Notes: generated by a model from the letters alone, not told the origin. 64,000 nucleotides of DNA from Roseiconus nitratireducens (GCF_008629675.1 NZ_VWOX01000024.1:21553-85552); one strand, 5' to 3'. Shown: positions 53,535-62,072, counted from the stretch's first letter. Numbers and translations are program-made.

Positions 53535-53806
53535 CGCCACCAAGCCCGACGACACAAGACTTCCCGCCTCGTTCCCAGGCTCCCGCCTGGGAACGCACTG
53601 CATCGCTGGCTCTGCCAGCCAACTCCACATTGCAAGTCTCCCCCCTTCGAATTACGCCACCAAGCCCGACGCCACAAGACTTCCCGCCTCGTTCCCAGGC
53701 TCCCGCCTGGGAACGCACTGCATCGCTGGCTCTGCCAGCCAACGCCACATTGCAACTCCCCCCCTTCGAATAACGCCACCAAGCCCGACGACACAAGACT
53801 TTCAAC
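53328..53806. repeat. tandem array of four 119-120 bp hairpin units
   Basis: Units begin at 53328, 53447, 53566 and 53686. Each has GTTCCCAGGC paired with GCCTGGGAAC around TCCC (first unit degenerate on its left arm), then GCTGGC / GCCAGC around TCT, then a conserved spacer with CTTCGAAT(A)ACGCCACCAAGCCCGAC-type sequence. The first two units are translated as the end of the upstream phosphoesterase frame. Long minus-strand frames across the array are artefacts of the unit lacking stops. The last bases touch the stop of the minus-strand protease-like gene. Confidence 0.9.
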
Positions 53807-54314
53807 TCGAATGACCCGCGACGCCGGAGTCTCGGTCATCTCGATCGCTCAAAAAGAATTCGACACAGTCTTTGCGAAATCGGACGTACCCCAGCCCAAT
53901 CGTCCCCAGGCAAAAGCAGACGATCCAAATCGGATGGGTCCCGGCATCAAGCATCCTCCGCGAGTCCAAAAGTGGATCCTTGGACGGCCAGGAAAGTGCC
54001 AGGTAGCTTCCGTTTGCGATCAAACAGAAATCCGCAATCAGCCAGCACCAGTCACGGCGGATCAACCAACACGCCAACCACGGGATCGCCACGCCAAGTA
54101 AAGGTCCCGACCACAACGTCAACAGCGGATACGGATCCGGTTGGTGCACCGAATAAGGCAATCGCCAAGGAGCCAGATCAAAGGCTTGTAGCCTTGCGCC
54201 CCCAAGCCAGCCGCCGATCAGATGCCCCACCTCATGAGTGATTGCCATCACGCACCAGGCAACAAGCATCAGGGCCGCAAACTGGACACCACGATGATTC
54301 AACGCTCGCTTCAA
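53802..54314 (-). CDS. small M50-like membrane metalloprotease
   Basis: A 170-aa integral membrane protein with four or five helices. The first helix carries THEVGHLIGG, a HExxH zinc motif (His27, Glu28, His31), as in site-2 protease-type peptidases; a later GPLLGVAIPWLACW may be the region near the third ligand. It is much shorter than typical M50 enzymes, so activity is uncertain. The last codons lie at the edge of the repeat array. It is the first of many small minus-strand genes. Confidence 0.7.
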   Translation of the reverse strand: MKRALNHRGVQFAALMLVAWCVMAITHEVGHLIGGWLGGARLQAFDLAPWRLPYSVHQPDPYPLLTLWSGPLLGVAIPWLACWLIRRDWCWLIADFCLIANGSYLALSWPSKDPLLDSRRMLDAGTHPIWIVCFCLGTIGLGYVRFRKDCVEFFLSDRDDRDSGVAGHSS

Positions 54315-54335
54315 GCTGTGTCCCCGAGACCTGAA

Positions 54336-54983
54336 TCATGTACCGTCATCGGAAATCGCGACCCGTTGATCGACATCCAGCCAAGTTCGCATCGACGGAA
54401 TGGCTTCCGAACCAAGAAACTCTGGCCCGAAACGTCGATACAGTTCCACCCGCTTGCAGAGTGCGACGCGCTCCGCTAGCGGACACAATTCAATCATCAA
54501 CTCGAGGTTTCTGTCGCCTGGACGAAAGCCCATGCTGGAATTCAAAAGACATTCGTTCTCCGCGAGGTAGTCACCAAACATGGCCCACCACCAACTTTCG
54601 ATCTGGTCATCCCTGTCCGGCAGCGTCAAGGGCTTTGGGGGCGGCGGCATCGTCTCCACCGGAAGCCAAGGCCTTCGTGACGCCGCGAGGTACCGGTCGC
54701 GAAGCTGGGCATGGTGCATCGATCGTTGCCAATAGGGAACCGACTTGCTTACCGTCTCGCGATCGAATCGGATCAACGCCCGATACTTCCATTCCCATTT
54801 CTCATCGACGGGACGCTGGATCGCTGCGGCACGATAGCCACAGTCCAAAGCCTCCAGGTGATGTCCTCCAGCCATTTCCCGCAAGACCACGCCCCGATGC
54901 CAGATCCCCAACAGAATCGCAATCAACGTGACCGCAGCGATTAAGAACCGCAATGAAAACGTGCGCCACTTTGGACCGACCAT
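54336..54983 (-). CDS. membrane-anchored hypothetical protein
   Basis: A 215-aa protein with a single N-terminal helix (FSLRFLIAAVTLIAILLGIW), a leader seen in many planctomycete small proteins. The rest is soluble, with a cluster of Trp/Arg and an ELCPLAERVALCKRVELY helix. No family recognised. It is 21 bases upstream of the protease-like gene on the same strand. Confidence 0.65.
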   Translation of the reverse strand: MVGPKWRTFSLRFLIAAVTLIAILLGIWHRGVVLREMAGGHHLEALDCGYRAAAIQRPVDEKWEWKYRALIRFDRETVSKSVPYWQRSMHHAQLRDRYLAASRRPWLPVETMPPPPKPLTLPDRDDQIESWWWAMFGDYLAENECLLNSSMGFRPGDRNLELMIELCPLAERVALCKRVELYRRFGPEFLGSEAIPSMRTWLDVDQRVAISDDGT

Positions 54984-55035
54984 TTCATCTCCCCGGATCG
55001 TGAATGACTAGGCTTCGACATCACCGCTTAGCGAC

Positions 55036-55581
55036 TCAGGCAAACAACGCCATGCAAATATCGTCCGCATACGCGTTGCTTAATTTTAGCCGCCGGCGAA
55101 GCACTCCTTCGATGACAAAGCCATGAGACTGATAAAACGCCAGGGCGCGTCGATTCGTCGACCGGACTCGCAATTCGATCTTCTCAATTTCAGATTGCTC
55201 GCGAAACCACGCAAGCGCGTTTTGCATCAATGCGGTTCCGTACCCGCGGCCGGTGTGCTTGGGGTGAACCACAATGGTCAAGCTGACCACGTGACCGGCC
55301 GCCGCCAGTGGCAGTGGATCCAGCAGCAAGTGACCGACCGGCTGACCATCCAACTCGATCACGATGTACAGGCCCCTTTCAGAAAGTGCTTTGATTTTCG
55401 TTTGATAGGCCTCAACAGGGATCTCACCCGGCCGCGCGACAAGCAAGCCTTCCTGACCAGCCGCAGTCTCCGATTCCGCTTCGGCAAGGCATGACGCATC
55501 CTCGACTCTGGCGCGGCGTATCCTGACGTCATTCAAGTTACTGTTCCCTCGCGATGACAGCCCGGAACGATCGATCGTCAT
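55036..55581 (-). CDS. GNAT family N-acetyltransferase
   Basis: A 181-aa acetyltransferase. VRIRRARVEDASCLAEAE begins the fold, VVSLTIVVHPKHTGRGYGTALM is the acetyl-CoA-binding motif, and NRRALAFYQSHGFVIEGVLRRR ends it. ATG 55581 overlaps the stop of the upstream gene (ATGA), which decides the start over the longer frame to 55653. Substrate (amino group of a protein, peptide or small molecule) is unknown. Confidence 0.85.
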   Translation of the reverse strand: MTIDRSGLSSRGNSNLNDVRIRRARVEDASCLAEAESETAAGQEGLLVARPGEIPVEAYQTKIKALSERGLYIVIELDGQPVGHLLLDPLPLAAAGHVVSLTIVVHPKHTGRGYGTALMQNALAWFREQSEIEKIELRVRSTNRRALAFYQSHGFVIEGVLRRRLKLSNAYADDICMALFA

Positions 55582-56057
55582 CCGGCTGCTGCCGACGACG
55601 AGCTTTGACTGGCTCGACGCCACATGATTGCCACAAGCCAGAATAGAAAACACGCCGTTCGAAACTCCAACGGCCCGGAATGAACTTCAATCTTAGCTCG
55701 GCGCGTGAATGGATGGACCGGCGAGATGGACACGATGCCTCTCCCAGCCTCCTCCACCGAAAAACTGCGTCCGAATGCCGACTTCGCGCTCAAACACAAC
55801 GTCCGACCTGCCGAATGGACGTCGAAAGAACGCGTGAATGCGTTGCTTTTCTGAGCGGTTGCGATGCTTGCGTCGTCAGCTTCCAGAATCCACCTTCCGC
55901 TAAAAACGCCGTCTTTTTGGACGTCGTATCGGATTCCGTCGGCCATGATCGTTCCCTGTTCATTGAACCAATTGAACTCCAACTTCCCCCGGTGCCCCTC
56001 TCCCGATAGCCGAAAGTTCCATGAACAGATTCCATCTGGATTGCAATGGATCACCAC
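55578..56057 (-). CDS. hypothetical protein with C-terminal membrane helix
   Basis: A 159-aa protein starting with GTG at 56057, with AGGAGG a few bases upstream. The beta-rich body (WNFRLSGEGHRGKLEFNWFN, YDVQKDGVFSGRWIL, FSVEEAGRGIVSISPVHPFTR) recalls tubby/LURP-one-type domains, and FRTACFLFWLVAIMW near the end is one membrane helix. The family match is a suggestion. It overlaps the GNAT gene by four bases, so the pair is translationally coupled. Confidence 0.65.
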   Translation of the reverse strand: MVIHCNPDGICSWNFRLSGEGHRGKLEFNWFNEQGTIMADGIRYDVQKDGVFSGRWILEADDASIATAQKSNAFTRSFDVHSAGRTLCLSAKSAFGRSFSVEEAGRGIVSISPVHPFTRRAKIEVHSGPLEFRTACFLFWLVAIMWRRASQSSSSAAAG

Positions 56058-56192
56058 ACGCCCTCCTGCTCACCGTATTTAACAAAGACGGACCTCACCA
56101 CCAGCAACGTTCCGTGACCACAACTTCTCCTCAGCTTGAATAACGTAAATCGACCTCAGCGTCGCTCCCGCCCCAAAAAGTGTACACATTCT

Positions 56193-56396
56193 TCAGAGCA
56201 ACAGTGCCAGGCTGATGATCACCGCGTACCCGAGGAAGCCAAACAGCCCGGCGACGAATGTCGCGCCGGGATCTCGCCAAAGGTCATCCGCGATACTTGC
56301 GAACAGAATACAGACGAATGCCAACAACGCGATCATTCCCACGAACGCGAAAGACTGTGCCAGTTCGCTGAACTCACTTGCGGCGGTCGCAATCAC
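56193..56396 (-). CDS. small two-helix membrane protein
   Basis: A 67-aa hydrophobic protein (FAFVGMIALLAFVCILFASI and ATFVAGLFGFLGYAVIISLALLL). It starts with GTG at 56396, two bases after the stop of the upstream 59-aa gene, in another frame. It may be a separate small protein or the second half of one four-helix protein broken by a frameshift. Confidence 0.55.
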   Translation of the reverse strand: MIATAASEFSELAQSFAFVGMIALLAFVCILFASIADDLWRDPGATFVAGLFGFLGYAVIISLALLL

Positions 56397-56398
56397 AC

Positions 56399-56578
56399 CT
56401 AGCTTGTCAAAAGGCTGGTCAAACCGGTGATCATCGCAATCGCCCCGATGAACGATGCCACGAACAGTAGCATCAATAGCATCTCATTCCCGGCGTGCTT
56501 GCCATCACCGGCCTCCGATCCTCGCTGAGAATCGGATTCAAGGGTTTCCGGCGGTGCATACGGATTCGTCTCAGTCAT
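56399..56578 (-). CDS. NPYAPP-type small membrane protein
   Basis: A 59-aa protein below the usual length cut-off. It begins MTETNPYAPPETLESDS; the Asn-Pro-Tyr-x-Pro-Pro leader is frequent at the cytoplasmic N-terminus of planctomycete membrane proteins. One helix follows (MLLMLLFVASFIGAIAMI). It ends two bases before the next gene, which supplies further helices. Confidence 0.55.
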   Translation of the reverse strand: MTETNPYAPPETLESDSQRGSEAGDGKHAGNEMLLMLLFVASFIGAIAMITGLTSLLTS

Positions 56579-56728
56579 TGTCTCAAATTCAAAGAATCAG
56601 TGGTATCGCTGCGGTTCTTTGGGTCTCCGCACGGCGAACCCTCGCCGTCATCCTGTTCCCCCAACCACCATATCATGAACGGACGCGTTCACGAACCTGA
56701 TTGGTTGCCGCCTCCGCCGGCATCTGCG

Positions 56729-57145
56729 TCATCCGAAATCGACGAGAATGCGAAACCGTTCGCACACCAGCTGCATCGCAGGATCAAATCCGCCGTTGCG
56801 TTGAAAAAACGCTTGATGCGACGTGCGCCACTCGTCCAAAGTCGCGTTCTCGCCCTCCGACAAAGCAAAATCTTCGCTCACTTCGGAAAACCGATGCACG
56901 GACACGTCGGTAATTTCAATTGCCAGCGCCGGAGTTCCATCCCAGTTCAGAGCAATGTCGACGCGACCGACCTGCGGCATCGGATCCCGCTGATACTCAC
57001 GCAAGGCGGAACAGGTACCGGTTTTTTTCCCCTGTCGAACCAGAGCAATCAACGATTGGCACATTTCTTCGCTGTCACCAAACCTGAATGACTCACCTGC
57101 AGGAAATGACGATCGCAAGGTTTCGAGATCCACGAAACGATTCAT
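56729..57145 (-). CDS. ASCH-domain protein
   Basis: A 138-aa protein matching the ASCH/YhfF pattern: ESFRFGDSEEMCQSLIALV, GKKTGTCSALREYQRDPMPQVG, ALAIEITDVSVHRFSEVSEDFA and EGENATLDEWRTSHQAFF. ASCH domains bind RNA or modified nucleosides, and some are amidohydrolases acting on N4-acetylcytidine. Here the exact role is unknown. It stands alone among small minus-strand genes. Confidence 0.82.
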   Translation of the reverse strand: MNRFVDLETLRSSFPAGESFRFGDSEEMCQSLIALVRQGKKTGTCSALREYQRDPMPQVGRVDIALNWDGTPALAIEITDVSVHRFSEVSEDFALSEGENATLDEWRTSHQAFFQRNGGFDPAMQLVCERFRILVDFG

Positions 57146-57227
57146 CCGTCAACAGCTCCGGGTGCTATCACAACTGATGTCGTTGAGGATTGATGCAACG
57201 GCTCGCAAATGATTTCGAACGTTCCTT

Positions 57228-57536
57228 TCACTCCGCCGACGGATCCGATCCGTCTAGGTGCTCCTCGCCGCTTCGCCGGTCAGGGCTTTCCCCCAATACT
57301 GCGTAGCGAAAAAAGTCCAGCAGCCCCGCAAAACGGTAGCCTGGGTCAACGTAATGTTCGATCACGTAGAACGCAAAATAGTACGCCCGGCAGAAGGCCC
57401 AAATCGACAGGACGAAAAGTGAAATCGACCGAAGATCGGGCAGTTCAGCCATCAACAACCCTGCGGACAGTATCCCCAGGAGAGCAAAGAGCCCGCCTTT
57501 CAACCAGATCAACCGATGGTCCTTTAGATTCGCCAT
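57228..57536 (-). CDS. small membrane protein
   Basis: A 102-aa protein with two or three helices (LKGGLFALLGILSAGLLM, SISLFVLSIWAFCRAYYFAFYVI) and a charged C-terminus. The aromatic-rich YYFAFYVIEHYVDPGYRFAGLLDFF stretch is similar to other planctomycete hypothetical proteins. No function known. Confidence 0.65.
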   Translation of the reverse strand: MANLKDHRLIWLKGGLFALLGILSAGLLMAELPDLRSISLFVLSIWAFCRAYYFAFYVIEHYVDPGYRFAGLLDFFRYAVLGESPDRRSGEEHLDGSDPSAE

Positions 57537-58024
57537 CTCAGATTCCTACATGGACATTCGATCGTCGACAAACGGACGGGCCGTCGGCCCGGACTGATGT
57601 CGATCGCTTCAATCTCCCCAGCCCTGCCCAACGGGCCATCCGCGCCATCATCATTGCTTTCGCAATTCAGCAACACCCCGGTCATTTGCCCGATCCCCTG
57701 GGTCGTCAACCATTCCACCAAAGGGGCAACGCCCCTCCATTTGCCCAGCCCGGTCCAACGGGCCGGGGACCAGACCAACAGTGTGAACGGTAGGGCCAAC
57801 GGCCCGGCCTTTTGCTCCCTGCACCAACAATCGCATCAGAACGAATGTCAGCTCATGCGTCTTCCAAATTGAACGCACAATTCGAACAACCAGCCTCCGT
57901 GAACTCCGTGTCCTCGGTGGCTAGATCCTTCCGGTCGATTTCGCGATGCCGCCGTAAGCCACGTCGATCGTGACTTCGAGCGATTGCGTACGAGCCTCGA
58001 CGAACAGGCAAAACAGAGTCTGCC
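57537..58024. other. intergenic region with repeats
   Basis: About 490 bases. The part to about 57830 is repeat block B; the rest (57830-58024) contains nothing I can name. Confidence 0.4.
57566..57819. repeat. GGCC-rich palindromic repeat block, copy B (inverted)
   Basis: Palindromes such as GGGCCGTCGGCCC and GGGGCAACGCCCC. The stretch 57722-57819 is the reverse complement of copy A at 6227-6323 in ordered blocks, with small differences in the linker between them. Open frames through it are not protein. Confidence 0.8.
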
Positions 58025-58105
58025 TTAATCATCGAAGATGCACCACTTCACGAACCAGATAATTGCGGGAGCCGCCAGAATCACCACGATCTTGATCAGG
58101 AACAT
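58025..58105 (-). CDS. 26-aa single-helix microprotein
   Basis: MFLIKIVVILAAPAIIWFVK followed by six more residues, then TAA. A GAGGAA ribosome site lies five bases before the ATG. The chain is one hydrophobic helix with a Lys/Trp interface and an acidic tail, resembling small membrane regulators or toxin-like peptides. Too short for homology; supported only by the ribosome site and the composition. Confidence 0.45.
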   Translation of the reverse strand: MFLIKIVVILAAPAIIWFVKWCIFDD

Positions 58106-58537
58106 CTTGCTTCCTCAAAAAAGGATGGACCACCAAACGAAAATGCGACCAGCCGAACAAAACAGCGGCCTATCAATAAAACGACAACAGTTAGCTGGGC
58201 AGCATCACTTTGAGTAAGCCGCGTGGCGCTCGCCGCGGGTCTTCTCGCCTCAACCGGCAGCGAACACACCTCGCCGATCACTGCACCCCAAATCACGGTG
58301 TTTTCGATTGCAAGTAACGCGGTTCAAATTCGACATCCGTCCGGAGATCAGCAATATAGCAGAGCGTGTTGATTCACGATCGTCGCCTTTCACTCCGTGA
58401 AAGTTGCGTGCACTCCGTTGGCTTTTGCGATGCAGACGGCGCCGCTGCAGAACGTCCGAGCAGGTAATCCATGACTCGAAACTGCAAAGCCCCTGCGCCG
58501 TCCACTCGGCTACGGTTCCCCGATGGACCGCGCATGA
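58106..58537. other. intergenic region
   Basis: About 430 bases. A 66-codon minus-strand frame (58096-58296) is present but has no ribosome site and overlaps the microprotein start, so I do not support it. Nothing else recognisable. Confidence 0.35.
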
Positions 58538-58891
58538 TCAGTCCGGTTTCTGTCTTGGCGGCAGAATTTGAATGTACGAAATACGCTCGAGCGCAACATA
58601 CGCGACCGTGCCAGGATACGGCACATTGATTTCATTGTAGACGTTTGTCGTGACGCCGCTAACAAATCGCTTTCCGCCAACATCGGTGATGCGAGGTTTC
58701 ATCAAAACGGTTTGCTCAATGCCGTCGGATCCCCCGAGATCAAAAGTCACCAAACAGGTCGCGTCGCCGAAATCATGCAGATTGACATGCCCGGGTGGAT
58801 CGCCATCGCCAGCCGTCGAGAAGCGGTAGCTCGCAAAGAAAGCGATCGCGAATGCAACGGACGCCAAGAGAACTACGGATAGATTTTTCAT
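58538..58891 (-). CDS. small secreted hypothetical protein
   Basis: A 117-aa protein with a signal peptide or anchor (MKNLSVVLLASVAFAIAFFA) and a short beta-rich body (CLVTFDLGGSDGIEQTVLMKP). The C-terminus is IQILPPRQKPD. No family recognised. Followed on the same strand by similar small genes. Confidence 0.6.
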   Translation of the reverse strand: MKNLSVVLLASVAFAIAFFASYRFSTAGDGDPPGHVNLHDFGDATCLVTFDLGGSDGIEQTVLMKPRITDVGGKRFVSGVTTNVYNEINVPYPGTVAYVALERISYIQILPPRQKPD

Positions 58892-58993
58892 TTCATGATC
58901 GCAGATGTGTAAAACCGGAAGTCCAAAGGGTCAAGAAAGCTGCGCGTACAGCCGTCACCGAGTACGAGCGAACGCCCAACCAATCCGAAGCCG

Positions 58994-59458
58994 TCAACTC
59001 CCGTTCTTCGGTGCATCGCGCGGTTCTCTGTGTTCATTTTCATACCCACCATTGGTGCCAGTCCGAAGTAACGCAAGCAACTCTCCGATAGAAGCGTACA
59101 GACAAGCCTCGAAAATCCGATCTGATCGCAGGCATCTGACTGCACGCACCAGAATCAACTGAAGGCTCCAAGCCAGAATTAAGATGACGGTGACCAACAG
59201 GGCAGCCATAGGTTGCCGAGTCAATTCAAAACCATCCCATGCGACCGCATCCAACGCAAACGCGAGAATGGTGGGTAACGCCATCGCACCCGTACGCGGC
59301 GAAATGAAGAATGTGCTGGCTTTGTAAAATAATGGGAGGGCAATGACGACCGAGAGAAAAGCCGCAAGCAATACATCGTGATGCACGGCTATTCCGATGG
59401 CGCAGGAAATTGCCACGAGAATCGTAACAACCAGTAACGAGCGAATGCTGACTTTCAT
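58994..59458 (-). CDS. membrane protein with planctomycete-type leader
   Basis: A 154-aa protein with about four helices. ATG 59458 gives MKVSIRSLLVVTILVAISC, the same leader type as other proteins nearby; the longer frame to 59533 is not supported. FYKASTFFISPRTGAMALP links the second and third helices. The C-terminus is polar. Unknown function. Confidence 0.62.
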   Translation of the reverse strand: MKVSIRSLLVVTILVAISCAIGIAVHHDVLLAAFLSVVIALPLFYKASTFFISPRTGAMALPTILAFALDAVAWDGFELTRQPMAALLVTVILILAWSLQLILVRAVRCLRSDRIFEACLYASIGELLALLRTGTNGGYENEHREPRDAPKNGS

Positions 59459-59612
59459 TTCAAAATGCGTCGCCGACGTTTTTACGAATTTGAATTCGTT
59501 TTGTACAGAATACCGGATTTTGCACGGACACATCGGTAGCGTTAGGCGGGGCCACGCGCGCGATCCTCCACTTCAATAACCACGATTCCGCGACTCGTCG
59601 TGCGTCCGACGG

Positions 59613-60032
59613 TTATCGGATTTGTCTTCCGGCAAACCTTGCGTACCATGCTCCCGGTGCTCGAGTTGTCAATCGAGAGACGTCCCCAAGAGCCCATTCC
59701 ACAAAGGTGTTGCTATTCGGACCTGGAAAGAAGCGATAGACGTTGAGCCACGGATAGGCAGTGGGTGAATTCTCAACTCGATGCTGGATGTCTCGCGCGT
59801 CCCCGTCCACCCACGTTCTGACATGTCGACTCGGCCCGTATCCAACATTTGCCTTTGGCGGCAACAGGTTGCGGTGAAGGTACCCCCAAGAAGTATCAAC
59901 GACATGTTGTTTCTGCCATACCTCCCAACGGTTGATCCCCCGGTCAGACACAATCACGATCCAGTGATGGTCTGCAAATCTGCCAAGGATGGGGATTGGC
60001 GCTGCCCAAAGTTCAACTGTCAATTGACGCAT
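59613..60032 (-). CDS. DUF3750-like protein
   Basis: A 139-aa protein. WIVIVSDRGINRWEVWQ, the ENSPTAYPWLNVYRFFPGPNSNTFVEW stretch and the PGPNSN core match DUF3750. The family usually has an N-terminal membrane part, absent here. Function unknown; a cysteine-protease-like or peptidase fold has been suggested for related groups, not shown. Confidence 0.72.
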   Translation of the reverse strand: MRQLTVELWAAPIPILGRFADHHWIVIVSDRGINRWEVWQKQHVVDTSWGYLHRNLLPPKANVGYGPSRHVRTWVDGDARDIQHRVENSPTAYPWLNVYRFFPGPNSNTFVEWALGDVSRLTTRAPGAWYARFAGRQIR

Positions 60033-60151
60033 CTGATCGTGAAGACATTCTTCCGATAACGACAGAAATCACAGGGGACGGGCGATAGACGCGAAAGCAG
60101 AGCGGAAACCCCGAGTCCCGTCTTCCAGTGACTTCGGTGCATTGTCATTTG

Positions 60152-60586
60152 TCATCCGCCGGACTTCGCGAGGTCGTAGTGACCTGAAAAAGTTCGGTAG
60201 TACTCGGTCGGGTCAAACGTGTAAATCCGATCTCGGTACCGATCGTCGACGATCAACTCGTCATCGTAGTCGGTCTGCATCCCGAAGTCACGCCAGACGA
60301 TGCCTTCGTAAGTTCGGTCAATGTTGCAGGACAGGACGCCGCATCCGTAGTCCGCGCATTCCGCACAAACGAACAACGGGGCGCGATTGCCGGAAAGGTC
60401 GCCGTCCGCCGCGCGTAGCAGCATCGACAGGAAGTGAAGTTCGGTCACGCTGCCAAGCCATCCGATCGGAGGAATGAAGTCCCCGACATCGAGAACATCG
60501 GCTAGGCGGCGATCGTCGACGTAGTAGTCCCAGTATGAACATCGATTTCGCTCGCGTGTCGCAGATCGAAGTTGCAGCGAGTTCAT
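60152..60586 (-). CDS. hypothetical protein with CAEC/GCG cysteine motif
   Basis: A 144-aa acidic protein, no signal peptide. FVCAECADYGCGVLSCNI holds four or more Cys spaced as a possible zinc site, followed by GIVWRDFGMQTDYDDEL. Proteins with this core occur scattered in bacteria as solitary genes, sometimes as suspected immunity proteins. I do not assign a function. Confidence 0.6.
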   Translation of the reverse strand: MNSLQLRSATRERNRCSYWDYYVDDRRLADVLDVGDFIPPIGWLGSVTELHFLSMLLRAADGDLSGNRAPLFVCAECADYGCGVLSCNIDRTYEGIVWRDFGMQTDYDDELIVDDRYRDRIYTFDPTEYYRTFSGHYDLAKSGG

Positions 60587-60708
60587 ACGCGGTTTACATC
60601 AGTCGGATAACAGTATGGATCAAAGAGTCGCCGCGAACGAGGCGACCTCGAGAGAGATCAACGCGGCGATTCTAATGCATTTCATTGTTTTGCCGCGACT
60701 TCGGAGCA

Positions 60709-61530
60709 TCATTTGACTTCTAGCAAGTCAATTTCGATAGCGAGCACCGTCTGTGGTTGCACGCCCCCAAGGTCTTTGCTCATCTTGGGCGCAACTTCGT
60801 TGCGAATCATCACTCGCCGTTTGCCTCCCTCCTTCATTCCTCGGACAGCCGTTTCCATCCCGCGCCCCACTTGTCGGCGGCCGAGTGTGAAGTCTAGCGA
60901 GCGGTTTCTTTCGACGCCCACAAATTCTGTGGCAAAGTAGTTGTCCACGTAGATCGTGTATGCGATGGTCACCCGGCTGTCGGCGTCCACCGGAGCGCCG
61001 GCACCTTCGACAACGTCGGCGAAATAGTTGACGTAGCTGGTATCGGGAACATGTTGTTGCTCCATCGCCACCGGCATGTCCGCATCATCGTCTGGGCCAA
61101 AATGCATGTTGCCGCTGCGAATCAGCTTGGCTTCCTCGAGCGAAAAGGACGTCGCAACGCTGCCGTTGTCGACGACAACCTTGACCGGCGGACCATCGAC
61201 CGGCGCGCGACAGCGATAAACTTGAAAGCCACCCTCGATTTCGTTCCTGTAATCGAAGATACAAAAGCCGCGATCGCGGCCGTGGACGTTGACTTGAACC
61301 GAGCCCAGTCCCCAACCAAAGCCGGCCTGTCCGCGCACGCATGTGTTGGGGTCAAATTCCAGGCTTGATCCATCAACATCGATTAAGGTTGCTTTGCCGC
61401 CGATCTTCTCTTGGTCACGAAATGCCTCGACTGGCGTTTTCGGCGACGCGGAAGCCGAATCCGAACCAATCGGATCATCGCAGCCAACGAGCGTGACCCA
61501 AGCCGCGGTGACGATGATTCGTCTAATCAA
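60709..61530 (-). CDS. FKBP-type peptidyl-prolyl isomerase lipoprotein
   Basis: A 273-aa protein. The last 95 residues are an FKBP domain (SRVTIAYTIYVDNYFATEF, GRRQVGRGMETAVRGMKEGG, KRRVMIRNEV, QPQTVLAIEIDLLEV). The first part has a short hydrophobic run ending LVGC, a likely lipobox, and about 150 residues of unknown beta-rich sequence. I start at TTG 61530 because GGAGA lies upstream and the lipoprotein signal then falls at the N-terminus; the frame is open to an ATG at 61671. It probably folds envelope proteins. The N-terminal domain is unidentified. Confidence 0.8.
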   Translation of the reverse strand: MIRRIIVTAAWVTLVGCDDPIGSDSASASPKTPVEAFRDQEKIGGKATLIDVDGSSLEFDPNTCVRGQAGFGWGLGSVQVNVHGRDRGFCIFDYRNEIEGGFQVYRCRAPVDGPPVKVVVDNGSVATSFSLEEAKLIRSGNMHFGPDDDADMPVAMEQQHVPDTSYVNYFADVVEGAGAPVDADSRVTIAYTIYVDNYFATEFVGVERNRSLDFTLGRRQVGRGMETAVRGMKEGGKRRVMIRNEVAPKMSKDLGGVQPQTVLAIEIDLLEVK

Positions 61531-61724
61531 GTCAGTCTTCTCCGCAAATAAGGAGGCGAAAGTCGGGCGATTACGCGGTCCGCACGTAAGATCCTCAACT
61601 TCAAAACCGCCCGGATCACGTACTCCGGTACACGCGATGATTATCCGCCGCTTCTTTTCGTTCATTGTCATCTGCGTAGGCCAACGCCGATCGGACCGAC
61701 GATCAACACGGCTACCCGGAGATG

Positions 61725-62072
61725 TTATTCCTTCAGCAAGCGACGTTTAGCAATGTCATTGACAGTAACGCCGGGGCCGATCGAATCGATGTAAGTTCGT
61801 TCAAAAGGAACCTCAAACACAGGCCCGAACAGCCAGACGAAATAGCACTCGGTCGTGATAGTCTGGGTGGGACTCTTCATTGCAAGCTTAGCCTTTGAGA
61901 ATAGGAGCGGGGCTTCATACATTGGTCGGCCTCCGTTGCCCTTTTGCTCGAGCCAGACTTTCACTTGATCGGTTCCATACGTGCGTGTTAGAGACCCGCA
62001 GGCAAAAAACAGACCAACGAAGACCGGCAAGATCATCAGCACCCGCAGCGAAAATTGAGGCCGTAATTTCAT
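61725..62072 (-). CDS. small membrane-anchored hypothetical protein
   Basis: A 115-aa protein. The leader MKLRPQFSLRVLMILPVFVG is of the planctomycete FSLRVLM type and gives one helix. The body has FVWLFGPVFEVPFERTYI. Function unknown. It lies 53 bases upstream of the ATG of the FKBP frame, on the same strand. Confidence 0.6.
   Translation of the reverse strand: MKLRPQFSLRVLMILPVFVGLFFACGSLTRTYGTDQVKVWLEQKGNGGRPMYEAPLLFSKAKLAMKSPTQTITTECYFVWLFGPVFEVPFERTYIDSIGPGVTVNDIAKRRLLKE

Noticed and set aside
53155..53839. Long minus-strand frames (188-216 codons) over the repeat array with repeated PGG/WWR-like patterns
   Set aside because: They are translations of the 119-bp unit, which has no stop in several frames; no ribosome site and no domain. 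Similar hypothetical proteins are a common artefact in this group.
58096..58296. 66-codon minus-strand frame with one hydrophobic stretch
   Set aside because: No ribosome site and overlap with the better supported microprotein start.
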